From positions 1 through 64,000 of the forward strand of contig CAWBXX010000008.1 of NCBI GenBank assembly GCA_963792885.1: a stretch of DNA of 64,000 nucleotides. The letters run 5' to 3'. This DNA comes from DASWJZ01 sp963792885. GTDB lineage: Bacteria; Pseudomonadota; Alphaproteobacteria; Rhizobiales; Afifellaceae. Positions 19,043 to 28,927 of the stretch are shown here, one piece after another (the stretch's first letter is position 1; the number at the start of each line of letters is the position of its first letter). The position numbers and the translations under genes are program-made. The notes under the pieces are model-generated. The model saw nothing but the letters and a program-made list of their open reading frames with translations, was not told where the DNA came from and did not search any database.

Positions 19043-21142
19043 TCACCGCGCAAAGCTTATCGCATTGCCGCCATCGACATTGATGATGTTCCCGGTCGAT
19101 TTTGAGGACATATCGGAGACAAGGAAATAGATCGCCTCGGCGACGTCCTCCGGGAAGATGGAGCGCTTCAGGAGCGAGCGCTGACGGTAGTGCTCCTCGA
19201 GCTCCTCCGGCTTCATATGGTAGGCGGCTGCGCGCTGCTCCCGCCATTCGCTCGACCAGATTTTGGAGCCGCGGAGAACAGCATCAGGATTGACGGTGTT
19301 GACGCGGATCTGGTCGCTCGCCCCTTCAAGGGCGAGGCAGCGCGCCAGGTGGATTTCCGCTGCCTTCGCCGTGCAGTAGGCCGCAGCGCCCGGCGAGGCT
19401 GCGAGCCCGTTCTTGGATGCTACAAAGACGATCGATCCGCCGAGCTTCTGCCGCTTCATCAGGCGGAAGGCTTCGCGCGAAACGAGGAAGTAGCCGGTCG
19501 CCAGGATGTCGATATTCTTCTGCCACATCGACAATTCCGTCGTCTCGAATGGCGACGAAGACGAGATGCCGGCATTCGAGACGAGAATATCGATGCCGCC
19601 ATATTCGACCGCGGTCTCTGTGAAGGCGCGCGCGACCGCGGCCTCGTCGGTGACATCGAGCACGACGCCGCGGACAGAATCCTTGCCGTGCGACTTGCGG
19701 AACTCCTCGAGCGTCGTTTCGAGCGATGCCTCGTCGATGTCGGCGAGGACACACACCGCGCCCTCCCCGAGCAGGCGCGCGACGGTTGCGCGGCCGATGC
19801 CGCCTGCGCCGCCGGTGACGAGCGCGATCTTTCCGGCGAGGCTCTTCGGCTTCGGCATGCGCTGCAGCTTCGCCTCTTCCAGCAGCCAATATTCGATGTT
19901 GAAGGCTTCCTGCTCTGAGAGCCCGAAATAGTCGGAGACGCTCGAGGCGCCGCGCATGACGTTGATGGCGTTCACGTAGAACTCGCCGGCGATCCGCGCC
20001 GTCGCCTTGTCCTTCGCAAAGCTGATCTGGCCGACGCCCGGCACGAGATAGACGACGGGATTGGGATCGCGCATCGCCGGGCTGTGCGGGTGCTTGCAGC
20101 GCTCGTAATACGCGGCGTAGCGACCGCGGTAGTCGGCGACCTGACCTTCGAGGCCCGCGAGAATGCCTTCGACATTGCCGTCTTTCGGTCGGATGACAAG
20201 CGGCCAGATTTTCGTGCGCAGAAAATGGTCCGGGCACGATGTGCCAAGCGCGGCGAGCTCGTCGAGCCGCTTGGAGCCCACGAATTCGAGCACCGCGTCG
20301 CTGTCGTCGAAGTGCCCGATCTTCGGCTCGTCCTTGCCGATCAGGCTGCGGATTTCAGGCATCAGTCGCGCGGCGAAGGCGCGGCGCGCGTCTGAGGCAA
20401 GCGGCTGGACGGTCGCACCGCCGAAAACCGGCTTTTCGCCGATCTCCCGCTCGAACCAGGCGATGGCACGGTTGATCACGTCGAGCGTCAGCTCGTAGCA
20501 GGTCTTTGCATCGTCCGCCCATGTGAAGAGCCCATGGCTTTCGAGCACGCACCCACGCGCTCCCGGGTTCTCCAGAGCAAATTTCTCGAGCCACAGTCCG
20601 AGCTCGAAGCCGGGGCGCTTCCAAGGAAGCCAGCCGATCTCCTCGCCGTAGATATCCTTGGTGAGTTGCCGCGAATTCTTCGACGCCGCGATGGCGATCA
20701 CCGCGTCCGGATGCACGTGGTCGACATGCGGATAGGGAAGGAAGGCGTGAAGCGGCGTGTCGATCGAGGCCGCGCGCGGATTGAGGTTGAAGGTGGCGTG
20801 CGGCAAAAGCCCCACCATCTCGTCCTCGTGCGCGACGCCTCGGTAGAGGCTCTTCATGGCGTTGAGCTTGTCCAGATAGAGCGTCGCGAAGCCGTCGCGC
20901 TTGATGGACCCGAGGTCGCCGCCCGAGCCCTTCACCCAAAGCACCTCGACCTCTTCCCGCGTGAGCGGATCGATCTCTTTGATCTTCGCCGAAGTATTGC
21001 CGCCGCCGTAATTGGTGACGCGCATGTCGGCGCCGAGAAGGTTCGAGCGATAGACCAGCCGCTCCGGCTCGCTCATCGCCGCGACGCGCGCGTCGTCCCA
21101 GCGGTTCTCGATAAGGTTCTGGGAGGAATTGGTGTTGAGCAT
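19043..21142 (-). CDS. rhaD: bifunctional rhamnulose-1-phosphate aldolase / short-chain dehydrogenase
   Basis: A 699-residue two-domain enzyme. The N-terminal 420 or so residues are a class II aldolase with the zinc histidines in PHVDHVHPDA and LESHGLFTW; it splits rhamnulose 1-phosphate to dihydroxyacetone phosphate and L-lactaldehyde. From about residue 435 a complete SDR domain follows, with TGGAGGIGRA, SNAGISSSSP, the serine in VFVASKNG and the tyrosine-lysine pair in AYCTAKAAE. It probably oxidises the lactaldehyde to lactate. This fused form is known from rhizobial rhamnose pathways. Its start is 97 nt from the edge of the large inverted repeat shared with the rhaR promoter. Confidence 0.95.
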   Translation of the reverse strand: MLNTNSSQNLIENRWDDARVAAMSEPERLVYRSNLLGADMRVTNYGGGNTSAKIKEIDPLTREEVEVLWVKGSGGDLGSIKRDGFATLYLDKLNAMKSLYRGVAHEDEMVGLLPHATFNLNPRAASIDTPLHAFLPYPHVDHVHPDAVIAIAASKNSRQLTKDIYGEEIGWLPWKRPGFELGLWLEKFALENPGARGCVLESHGLFTWADDAKTCYELTLDVINRAIAWFEREIGEKPVFGGATVQPLASDARRAFAARLMPEIRSLIGKDEPKIGHFDDSDAVLEFVGSKRLDELAALGTSCPDHFLRTKIWPLVIRPKDGNVEGILAGLEGQVADYRGRYAAYYERCKHPHSPAMRDPNPVVYLVPGVGQISFAKDKATARIAGEFYVNAINVMRGASSVSDYFGLSEQEAFNIEYWLLEEAKLQRMPKPKSLAGKIALVTGGAGGIGRATVARLLGEGAVCVLADIDEASLETTLEEFRKSHGKDSVRGVVLDVTDEAAVARAFTETAVEYGGIDILVSNAGISSSSPFETTELSMWQKNIDILATGYFLVSREAFRLMKRQKLGGSIVFVASKNGLAASPGAAAYCTAKAAEIHLARCLALEGASDQIRVNTVNPDAVLRGSKIWSSEWREQRAAAYHMKPEELEEHYRQRSLLKRSIFPEDVAEAIYFLVSDMSSKSTGNIINVDGGNAISFAR

Positions 21143-21238
21143 CGACGTCTCCCCTGCCCGTCGGAAGCTTATGCGCGCGGCAAGGACGTCACGCGGGTCC
21201 CGGCGTTTTGCGCGATGCTATCCTCCACACGCCCCAAG

Positions 21239-21313
21239 GTGTCAATCAGCATCCGTCAATTTCCGTCATGGTGCACCGCAGCGTGAAGGATTTTGACGGA
21301 TGCTGATTGACAC
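21239..21313. promoter_or_regulatory. 21-bp perfect inverted repeat, presumed RhaR operator in the rhaD/rhaR divergent promoter
   Basis: Two 21-nt arms are exact reverse complements: 21239-21259 (starting GTGTCAATCAGCATCCGTC) and 21293-21313, separated by 33 nt. Inside and next to the arms GTCA elements recur: GTCAAT at 21241 and 21255, GTCATG at 21265, and inverted TTTGAC at 21292 and ATTGAC at 21306. The element lies 97 nt from the rhaD start and 58 nt from the rhaR start, the right place for control of both transcripts. DeoR-type regulators commonly bind paired or repeated sites as oligomers, which fits two distant arms. Binding by RhaR is inferred. Confidence 0.82.
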
Positions 21314-21371
21314 AGCCCTGCAACCCCGCAAATGATGCTGGGACAAGAACAAGACGAAATTCGAGGGAGGC

Positions 21372-22184
21372 ATGCACGAGCGTGAGCGCCACAAGCTCAT
21401 CCTGAACGCTGTGCAGGAGCGGCCGGTTGCCACGATCGGAGAGCTCGTCGAGTTGACGGCGACCTCCGAAGCGACGATTCGGCGCGACATCTCGGCATTG
21501 CACGTTCAGGGGCGGCTCCGGCGCGTGCGCGGCGGAGCGGAAGCGCTTCATCCGCCCGAATTCGTCGGCATCGCAGGGCGGCCATTCAAGGTTAGCGAAT
21601 CCGTCAACATCGAGAATAAGCGCGCTATCGCGGAAGCCGCCGTCGGGCTGTGCTCCGACGGCGATTCCATCATTTTGAACGCCGGCACGACGACGTTCCA
21701 GATGGTGCACTTCCTGACGTCGCGCCGCATGCAGGTGATGACGAACTCGTTCCCGATCGCGGAGCACCTGATCAAGCACACGCGCAACAACGTCATGGTG
21801 CCTGGCGGCCTCATCTATCGAGAGCAGGCCGCGATCCTGAGCCCGTTCGAAGACGACGTGACCAAGAACTTCTTCGCCCACCGCATGTTCATGGGCGCGC
21901 TCGGCGTCGGCCGGCTCGGCGTGATGGAGCGCGATCCGCTCATGGTGCAGGGCGAGCGCAAGCTGATCGAGCAGGCCGAACAGCTCGTCGTGCTGGTCGA
22001 TTCCTCGAAGTTCCGCCAGCGCTCAAGCCTCATCGTCTGCGCGCTCGACCGCGTGCACACGATCATCACCGACGATGGCATCGCCGACGAGGACGCCGCT
22101 ATGGTCGAGGCAGCGGGCGTGACCCTCGTCGTCGCCGAAGCTTCGGTGAGGCGCGAAACCGTCAGGTTCCCGGAGTCGGCATGA
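21372..22184 (+). CDS. rhaR: DeoR-family transcriptional regulator of rhamnose use
   Basis: A regulator of 270 residues. The N-terminal helix-turn-helix is in TIGELVELTATSEATIRRD followed by the wing LRRVRGGAEAL. The C-terminal DeoR effector domain, which binds a phosphorylated sugar in this family, has IILNAGTTTFQMVHFL and SSKFRQRSSLIVCALDRVH. In rhizobial rhamnose clusters the DeoR regulator acts as a repressor relieved by a pathway metabolite. The start ATG has GGGAGG upstream. It is the first gene of the rightward operon and overlaps rhaT by an ATGA junction. Confidence 0.93.
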   Translation: MHERERHKLILNAVQERPVATIGELVELTATSEATIRRDISALHVQGRLRRVRGGAEALHPPEFVGIAGRPFKVSESVNIENKRAIAEAAVGLCSDGDSIILNAGTTTFQMVHFLTSRRMQVMTNSFPIAEHLIKHTRNNVMVPGGLIYREQAAILSPFEDDVTKNFFAHRMFMGALGVGRLGVMERDPLMVQGERKLIEQAEQLVVLVDSSKFRQRSSLIVCALDRVHTIITDDGIADEDAAMVEAAGVTLVVAEASVRRETVRFPESA

Positions 22185-23702
22185 GCGGGCCCATCCTCAA
22201 GCTTGAGGGAATCTCGAAGTCGTTCCCCGGCGTGCGCGCACTGGCCGATATCAGCTTCGACGTGCGGCCCGGCGAAGTGCACGCGCTCCTCGGCGAGAAC
22301 GGCGCGGGAAAATCGACGCTGATCAAGATCATGTCGGGCGTCTACCAGCCGGACACCGGCACCATTTCGCTCGACGGAAAGCCGACGACCTTCGGTTCCC
22401 CGCAGGAGGCACAAGAAGCCGGCATCGCCACGATCTACCAGGAGCTTCTTCTCTTTCCTGAGCTGACGGTCGCCGAGAACATCTTCATGGGCCACGCGCC
22501 GAAGAACCGCTTTGGTGCCATCGACTGGGGCAGGATGCGCGAGCGCGCGCACGAGACGCTGGAATCGCTCGACATCCGCGACCTCGACGTGCGCGCGGTG
22601 GTCGGCACGCTCTCGGTCGGCAATCGCCAACGCGTGGAGATCGCCAAGGCGCTCTCGCACAATGCCCGTATCCTGATCATGGACGAGCCGACGGCGGCGT
22701 TGACGGAGCGCGACGTGGAGCGCCTTTTCGGCATCGTGCGCCTCCTGCGCTCGCGCGGCGTCGGCGTCGTCTACATCAGCCATCGCCTCGAGGAGGTGTT
22801 CCTGCTCGCCGACCGCGTCACCGTGCTTCGCGACGGCGAGTTCGTAGCGACCAAGCAGGTCGCCGACACCGACCGCGACGACCTGATCGAGATGATGGTC
22901 GGCCGCCGCATCGACCAGCTCTTTCCCAAGGTCGAGACAAAGCGCGGCGAGGTCGTGCTGGAGCTTGAGAACGTTTGCCACAGCCCGATGACGAAGGACG
23001 TCAGCCTGAAGCTCCACACCGGGGAGATTCTCGGTATCGCCGGGCTGGTCGGCTCGGGGCGGAGCGAGCTCGCCGAGGTCATCTTCGGCATGACGCCGGC
23101 CGAGAGAGGCACGATCAAGGTCTATGGCAAGCCGGTGAGGATCGACTCGCCCTCGCTCGCGAAGAATCTCGGCATCGCCTACGTGCCGGAGGATCGCGGG
23201 CGCCAGGGCCTCGTCGGCCCACTGCCCGTCTTCGAGAACGTCTCGCTCGCCAGTCTCGGCCGCGTCTCGCGCCGCGCCTTCATCGACCGCAAGGCGGAGA
23301 GGCAACTTGCCGAGGAGAGCGTGAAGCAGTTCCAGATTCGCGCCAGTGGCATCGATCAGATCGTCGGCGAGCTTTCCGGCGGCAACCAGCAGAAGGTAGG
23401 CCTGTCGAAGTGGCTCGCCACCGAGCCGCGCATCATCATCATGGACGAGCCGACGCGCGGCATCGATGTCGGTGCCAAGACGGAGATCCACCGCCTGATG
23501 AGCGAGCTTGGCGAGCCGCGGCATGGCGGTGCTGATGATCTCCAGCGAGCTGCCGGAAGTGATGGGCATGAGCGACCGCATCCTGGTCATGCGAGGTGGG
23601 CGTATCGTGGCCGAGGTCGAGCGCGCCGAGGCGACGCAGGCAGGGATCGCCACGGCGATGATGAGCGACGCCACCGCCCCGCTCGCCGAAGCGGCGGAGT
23701 GA
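22181..23702 (+). CDS. rhaT: rhamnose ABC transporter ATP-binding protein (one frameshift)
   Basis: A double-ATPase protein of about 506 residues after correcting one extra G near 23510. Domain one has Walker A GENGAGKSTLIK, LSVGNRQRVE and Walker B LIMDEPTAAL; domain two has GLVGSGRSEL, LSGGNQQKVG and IIMDEPTRGID. The last 60 residues (AVLMISSELPEVMGMSDR onward) are in the next frame and match the family exactly, so the break is not a real truncation. Its ATG overlaps the rhaR stop by 4 nt. It energises import of L-rhamnose through RhaP and RhaQ. In R. leguminosarum the homologous transporter also depends on RhaK for activity, which is established for that system and not shown here. Confidence 0.9.
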
Positions 23703-23706
23703 GACG

Positions 23707-24698
23707 ATGGCCGTCGAAGCCACGACCTCCCTCCCCCGCATCGCAACGCAGCTGGCTGCCCCGCTTCGCGCTCAGCCAGGAGCTGGTGCTGGCGCTCGCC
23801 ATCATCGTGCTTGATGGTCGTCGTCGGCATCATCAACCCGCGCTTCGTCGCAGAGCGGAACCTGCAATCGATCTTCCTCGGGAACGCCTACATCGCGGTC
23901 GCCGCGATCGGCATGTCGATGGTGATCATCTCCGGCAACATCGACATCTCGGTCGGCTCGCTGATCGGCGTGCTCGCCACGATCTCAGGCACGCTCGCAG
24001 TCGCCGGTGTGCCGATCATCTTCGCGTGGATCATCCCGGTCGTGCTCTCCATCGCCTTCACCACGATGATGGGCGCGATGGTGGCGTATCTCCGCATCCC
24101 CTCGATCGTGGTCAGCCTCGGCTTCCTCTCGATCCTGAAAGGCGGGCTGATCAGCGCCACCGGCGGCGCCTGGATCAACAAGCTGCCGGACGGCTTCCAC
24201 CTGGCGCAGATGAAGCCGTTCGGCATTCCGATGCCGATCTACATCATGGTCATCTTGACCATTGCCGCCGCCTTCTGGATGCGCTCCTCCTCGACCGGCC
24301 GCTCCTTCTACGCGGTAGGCGGCAACGCCGAGGCGGCGCGGCTTGCCGGCATCAGCCGCGAGCGCACGCTTCTGAAGGTCTTCGCCATCCACGGCTTCTT
24401 CGTCGGGATCGCGGCGCTGCTCTACGCGACCCAGCTCGCCATCATCCAATCGACCGTGCCGACCAACCTGGAGCTGACGATCATCACCGCTTCGGTGGTC
24501 GGCGGCGTCTCCATCCTCGGCGGCACCGGCACGGTGGTCGGCTCCACGCTGGCGGCGATCCTGATCGCGGCGATCGGCTCGTCGCTTATCTTCATCAACG
24601 TCTCGCCCTATTGGCTGCGCGCCGTGCAGGGCGTGCTGATCCTCCTGACAGTGCTCGCTGACCTCTGGCGGCGGGCGCGTCAGGCGCGGAGGCGGTGA
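23707..24698 (+). CDS. rhaP: rhamnose ABC transporter permease (two frameshifts near the 5' end)
   Basis: An inner-membrane permease of about 329 residues. The start at 23707 comes 4 nt after the rhaT stop. Two extra bases, one in the C-rich stretch near 23735 and one near 23812, break the first 35 codons into three frames. Joined, they read a short tail, then SWLPRFALSQELVLALAIIV and VVVGIINPRFVAERNLQSIF, the normal beginning of these permeases. The body has SGNIDISVGSLIGVLATI and VVGGVSILGGTGTVVG, signature regions of the RbsC family. An ATG at 23811 could start a shortened protein, but the missing helix makes that unlikely. Confidence 0.88.
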
Positions 24699-24702
24699 AG
24701 GC

Positions 24703-25677
24703 ATGAGCACGACCGCGCACGCCCCGTCCCGCCGCCCGTTCGTCGTCAGCCAGGAGCTGGTTCTCCTCGTAGCCCTCGTCGTGGCGTTGGCCGTGCTCTC
24801 CGTCACCGCGAACCATTTCATGACGGTCGGCAATCTCCTGAACCAGGGCCGGTTGATGACGGAGGTGGCGCTGGTCGCGCTCCCCATGACCTTCATCATC
24901 ATCACCGGCGGGATCGACCTCTCGGTCGGCTCGATGATGGGGCTGGCGGTGATCCTGCTCGGCGTCCTTTGGAAGAATGTCGGCGTTCCGCTGCCGCTTG
25001 CGGTCGTCGGTGCGATCTTCGCAGCCTGCCTCTGCGGGTTCTTCAACGGGCTGCTCATCACCCGCGTCCGCGTGCCGCCCCTCATCATGACGCTCGCCAC
25101 GCTCGCGCTCTTCCGCGGCCTCGCCGAGGGGATCAGCCAGGCGCGCTCAGTGCGCGGCTATCCGGAATGGTTCTTCATTCTCGGCCAGGGCGAGGTTCTC
25201 GGGGTGCCGACGCAGCTTTGGATACTGCTCGTCGCTGTGATCGTCTTCTGGGTGGTGCTGTCACGCACGACCTTCGGACGCTCGCTCTATGCCATCGGCT
25301 TCAACGAGACCGCGGCACGCTATTCCGCCATCAAGGTCGATCGCATCAAGCTCATCATCTACACGCTCTCCGGCCTGATGTCGGGGATCGCAGGCGCGAT
25401 CTTCGTATCGCGGGTGTCGACGACACGCTCCGACATGGGCACGGGCCTGGAGCTCGACGTCATCGCCGCCGTGGTGCTTGGCGGCACTTCGATCTTCGGC
25501 GGCGTCGGCACCATCGCCGGAACCGTGCTCGGCTTCACATTGATCCAGCTCTTGAAAAACGGCCTCGCTCTCACCGGCGTGAAGGGCGACTCCACCATCG
25601 TCGTGATCGGGACGGTGCTCATCCTCTCCATCCTGATCACCAACTTTCTTCAGCACCGACGCGTCAGCGACGGCTGA
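24703..25677 (+). CDS. rhaQ: rhamnose ABC transporter permease
   Basis: The second permease of the rhamnose importer, 324 residues and intact. It has about ten hydrophobic helices. TGGIDLSVGSMMGLAVI is the family signature and VLGGTSIFGGVGTIAGT the conserved C-terminal loop. It begins 4 nt after the rhaP stop and ends 57 nt before rhaS. The pair RhaP-RhaQ forms the membrane channel for L-rhamnose. Confidence 0.92.
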   Translation: MSTTAHAPSRRPFVVSQELVLLVALVVALAVLSVTANHFMTVGNLLNQGRLMTEVALVALPMTFIIITGGIDLSVGSMMGLAVILLGVLWKNVGVPLPLAVVGAIFAACLCGFFNGLLITRVRVPPLIMTLATLALFRGLAEGISQARSVRGYPEWFFILGQGEVLGVPTQLWILLVAVIVFWVVLSRTTFGRSLYAIGFNETAARYSAIKVDRIKLIIYTLSGLMSGIAGAIFVSRVSTTRSDMGTGLELDVIAAVVLGGTSIFGGVGTIAGTVLGFTLIQLLKNGLALTGVKGDSTIVVIGTVLILSILITNFLQHRRVSDG

Positions 25678-25734
25678 GGACTAATGGCGACGCCACGGCG
25701 CGTCGCCGCAACCTTCGAAGGGAGGAAAGTGAAA

Positions 25735-26832
25735 ATGCTGAGAACCATGAGTGTGGCGCTTCTTGTAAGCGTGTTCGCCGCGCCTGCTTTCGCGCAATGG
25801 CAGGGCGCCGACGACCTGCCCACCAATCCGCTTCCCTGCGACGGTGGCGCCGGGACGGTGATGGCGAAGGACTATGACGGCGGCCAGCCGACCAACCCGC
25901 CCGATCTCGCCGGCAAGGAGATCACGCTGGTCGACGTTCCGAAGCTGATCGGCATCGGCTACTTCGCCGCGACCACCAAGGGCCAGGGCGAGGCTGCGGC
26001 TGAGCTCGGCAACGTCAAGGTCTCGACCGACGGGCCGACCGAAGCCAACATCGACGACCAGATCACGTTCATCGACAACTACATCACGCAGGGCGTGAAC
26101 GGCATCCTCTTCGCCGCCAACGACCCGGTCGCCATCGCGCCAGTCTTGAAGAAGGCGCTTGCCGCCGGCATCCATGTCGTTGGCTATGACGCCAATTCCC
26201 AGCCGGACGCGCGCGAGTGGTTCGTGAACCAGGCCGAGTTCAACGGCATCGCCAAGTCGATGATCAATTCGATGGCGGCTGAGATCGGCGAGGACGGCGC
26301 TTTCGCCATCGTCACCTCGACCTTCACCACGCCGAACCAGGCCCGCTGGATCGCCGAGATGCAGGCCTATCAGGCGGCCTGCCATCCGAAGATGAAGTGG
26401 CTTGAGACGGTCGAGGCGCAGGAGGACAACAACCTGTCGTTCAACCAGGCGACGACCCTCATCAACAAGTACGGCGATGAGCTGAAGGGCATCTTCGGCA
26501 TGACCTCGGTGGCGACGCCGGCCTCGGCAGAAGCCGTCACGCAGGCCAGCCTCTGCGGCAAGGTTGCGGTCGTCGGCCTCGCCACGCCGAACGCCATGAA
26601 GCCCTATGTCGCGTCGGACTGCGTGAAGTCGGTCGTGCTGTGGAACCCGGTCGATCTCGGCTACGCCGCGGTCTACGTCATGCGCGCCGTCGTTGACGGC
26701 AAGCTGAAGCCGGGCGACACGGAGGTTGAAGCCGGCAAGCTCGGCAAGCTGCAAGTGGTGAACGGCTCCGAGATCCTGCTCGGCGCACCGTTCGTCTTCA
26801 CCAAGGACAACATCAACGACTTCGACTTCTAA
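25735..26832 (+). CDS. rhaS: rhamnose ABC transporter substrate-binding protein
   Basis: A periplasmic protein of 365 residues with a signal peptide (likely cut after APAFA). The mature region reads TLVDVPKLIGIGYFAATTKG, GPTEANIDDQITFIDNYI and, at the end, FVFTKDNINDFDF. This is the layout of the LsrB/RhaS clade, which binds AI-2 or deoxysugars. The rhamnose context makes L-rhamnose the likely ligand. The start at 25735 has GGGAGGAAAG upstream and a clean signal peptide; an earlier in-frame ATG at 25684 does not. After it comes a 190-nt gap with a palindromic repeat, so rhaU-rhaK may be expressed at a lower level. Confidence 0.92.
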   Translation: MLRTMSVALLVSVFAAPAFAQWQGADDLPTNPLPCDGGAGTVMAKDYDGGQPTNPPDLAGKEITLVDVPKLIGIGYFAATTKGQGEAAAELGNVKVSTDGPTEANIDDQITFIDNYITQGVNGILFAANDPVAIAPVLKKALAAGIHVVGYDANSQPDAREWFVNQAEFNGIAKSMINSMAAEIGEDGAFAIVTSTFTTPNQARWIAEMQAYQAACHPKMKWLETVEAQEDNNLSFNQATTLINKYGDELKGIFGMTSVATPASAEAVTQASLCGKVAVVGLATPNAMKPYVASDCVKSVVLWNPVDLGYAAVYVMRAVVDGKLKPGDTEVEAGKLGKLQVVNGSEILLGAPFVFTKDNINDFDF

Positions 26833-26848
26833 GGAAGTCCCGGCGGCT

Positions 26849-26988
26849 TAACCTCCCCCTTGCGGGGAGGTCGAAGTTCGCGGAGCGCAGCGAAGAGAAC
26901 TTCGGGAGGGGGTAAGTTCCTCCCCCTCCCGGACTTTCGTCACTCGCTGCGCTCGCCGAAAGTCCGACCTCCCCGCAAGGGGAGGTTA
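26849..26988. repeat. intergenic palindromic repeat, family B (copy 1)
   Basis: A 140-nt inverted repeat between rhaS and rhaU, inside an operon. The outer arms are TAACCTCCCC and GGGGAGGTTA, each joined to an inner TTGCGGGGAGGTCG-type hairpin, with a G/C-rich core containing GGGAGGGGG and its complement. A related copy lies at 56398-56550. The transcript can fold into a very long hairpin, which may protect the rhaS end of the message or reduce read-through into rhaU-rhaK. Confidence 0.85.
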
Positions 26989-27024
26989 TCCCATGGATCA
27001 CCGGCTAGGCTTTTGGATTGGATC

Positions 27025-27348
27025 ATGGCCAGCCTTGAGAAATACGCCTTCAAGATGAAGCTCATTCCCGGCATGGCGGCGGAATACAAGCGCCGCCATG
27101 ACGCCATCTGGCCCGAGCTGGTCGCGCTGCTGAAGGACGCTGGAATCTCCGACTACTCGATCCATCTCGACGAGGAGACAGGGATTCTCTTTGGCGTGCT
27201 GTGGCGGCGGAATGATCACGGCATGGACGCGCTGCCCGACCATCCGCTGATGCGGCGCTGGTGGGAGATGATGCGCGACGTGATGAAGACGAAACCGGAC
27301 GGCGAGCCGGTCGCGATACCGCTCCGCACCATGTTCCATATGATGTGA
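27025..27348 (+). CDS. rhaU: L-rhamnose mutarotase
   Basis: A small cytoplasmic protein of 107 residues that interconverts the alpha and beta anomers of L-rhamnose. It matches the family over its whole length: EKYAFKMKLIPGMAAEYKRR at the start, the catalytic histidine in RHDAIWPEL, SIHLDEETGILFGV in the middle and the paired tryptophans in RRWWEMM. It lies directly before rhaK with a 4-nt gap. The start ATG at 27025 follows the repeat; upstream in-frame codons lie inside the repeat and are not protein-like. Confidence 0.94.
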   Translation: MASLEKYAFKMKLIPGMAAEYKRRHDAIWPELVALLKDAGISDYSIHLDEETGILFGVLWRRNDHGMDALPDHPLMRRWWEMMRDVMKTKPDGEPVAIPLRTMFHMM

Positions 27349-27352
27349 CCAG

Positions 27353-28745
27353 ATGGCCGAGTTACGCCACGTCGCCATCATCGATATCGGCAAGACCAAC
27401 GCAAAAGTGTCGCTGGTCGACGCGAAAGAGGCGACCGAGCACGCCCTTCGCACGATCGCCAACCCGGCGTTGACGGATGGGCCCTACCCGCATCTCGACG
27501 TCGCGCGGATTTGGAATTTCATCTCCGACTCACTCGCTGGCCTGAATCGCGAGGCGCCGATCGACGCGATCTCCATCACTGGTCACGGCTCCGCCGGGTC
27601 ATTCATCGACGGAAACCCCGAAGTGGACGGCCTCACGCTGCCCATCCTCGACTATGAATATTCCGGCCCGGACGAGCTCGCCGACGAATACGACCGCGCG
27701 CGTCCCGATTTCACCGAGACGCTGTCGCCGAGGTTACCCGGTGGCCTCAATCTCGGCGCGCAGATCTTCTGGCAGGAGCGGCGCTTCCCGAAGGAGTTCG
27801 ACGCGGCGACCGCCTACGTCAATTACCCGCAATACTGGGCGTGGCGGCTCTCCGGCATCGCGGCAACGGAGATGTGCTCGATGGGTGCGCACTCCGACAT
27901 GTGGAATCCGCGCGCCCTCACCTGGTCGAGCCTCGTCACGCGACGTCGCTGGGAGAAGAAGCTCGCGCCGCTCCGCCCGGCGTTCGACGCGCTTGGGCCG
28001 GTCACGCCGGCGCTCGCCAAGCGGCTCGGCCTCAACCCGGCGACTGCCGTCCATTGCGGCATCCATGATTTCGAGCGCCTCGCTTCTTCCGCATCTGAAG
28101 GCGCGCAAACCGCCCTTCGCTGTCGTCTCGACCGGCACCTGGGTGATCCTCTTTGCGGCCGGCGGCGACATCGATCATCTCGATCCGGCGCGCGACACGC
28201 TCGCCAATGTCAGCGCCTTCGGCGATCCGATCGCCTGCGGTCGCTTCATGGGCGGACGTGACTTCGAACGCCTGACCGGCAGCGACCCGACGGAGCCGAG
28301 CGCGGGCGATCTGGACCGCGTGCTCACCGAGTGCGTCATGGCGCTGCCCGCCTTCACTCCCGGCATCGGACCTTTTCCCCGCGGCAAGGGTCGCTGGACG
28401 CTGCCGCCGGAGACGCTCACCGCGGGCGAGCGTGACGCCGCGGCGAGCCTCTATCTCGCGCTGATGACGGCCGAGTCGCTATCGCTTGTCGGCGCAGGCG
28501 GACCGACCATCGTCGAGGGGCCCTTCGCGCGAAACGACCTCTTCTGCCGCGCGCTCTCGGCCATCATCGCGCGCCCGGTCGAGCCGTCGGATACAGGCAC
28601 CGGCACGATGCTCGGCACGTTGATGACGGCGACCGGAGAGCTGCCGCCGCATTTTGCCCCGCATGAGGCATCTGCAGTGCTGAAGCACCCCGCGCTCGCC
28701 GCGTATGTCGAGGCATGGCGCGCCGCCGCGCGCGCCTGTTTCTGA
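27353..28745 (+). CDS. rhaK: FGGY-family sugar kinase, rhamnulokinase (one frameshift)
   Basis: A kinase of about 463 residues that phosphorylates L-rhamnulose. The phosphate-binding start VAIIDIGKTNAKVSLVD, the SITGHGSAGSF loop and CGIHDSNASLLPHLKAR (restored across the break) are typical, as are VSTGTWVILFA and the late GAGGPTIVEGPFARN. One extra T near 28068 splits it; both halves are full of conserved residues and in the same order as the family. It closes the rhaRTPQSUK operon. In the best studied relative, RhaK is also needed for uptake. Confidence 0.9.
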
Positions 28746-28927
28746 GCGCCCCCGTGCGCCGTCACGCAACCGCGCCGTGCCGCGAAATCGGCCCCGCACT
28801 GCCGCCCAATCGTCTCGTTTGTGCCGGCTCCGCTGCGAGCGCCGGAATTCGACCGCCGAATTGCTTCTCTTCGGTGCGTTGCGCTTGCTAAGAGGCGGAA
28901 GAGAACACGAACCTTGGGGAGCGCCCG

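Noticed and set aside
23508..23702. A separate small protein at the end of rhaT
   Set aside because: Its 64 residues are the normal C-terminus of the double-ATPase family displaced by one extra base.
21650..24661. A 1003-residue plus-strand frame across rhaR, rhaT and rhaP
   Set aside because: It is the rhaT frame opened at both ends by chance and by the frameshift near 23510. Outside rhaT the translation is low-complexity arginine-rich sequence.
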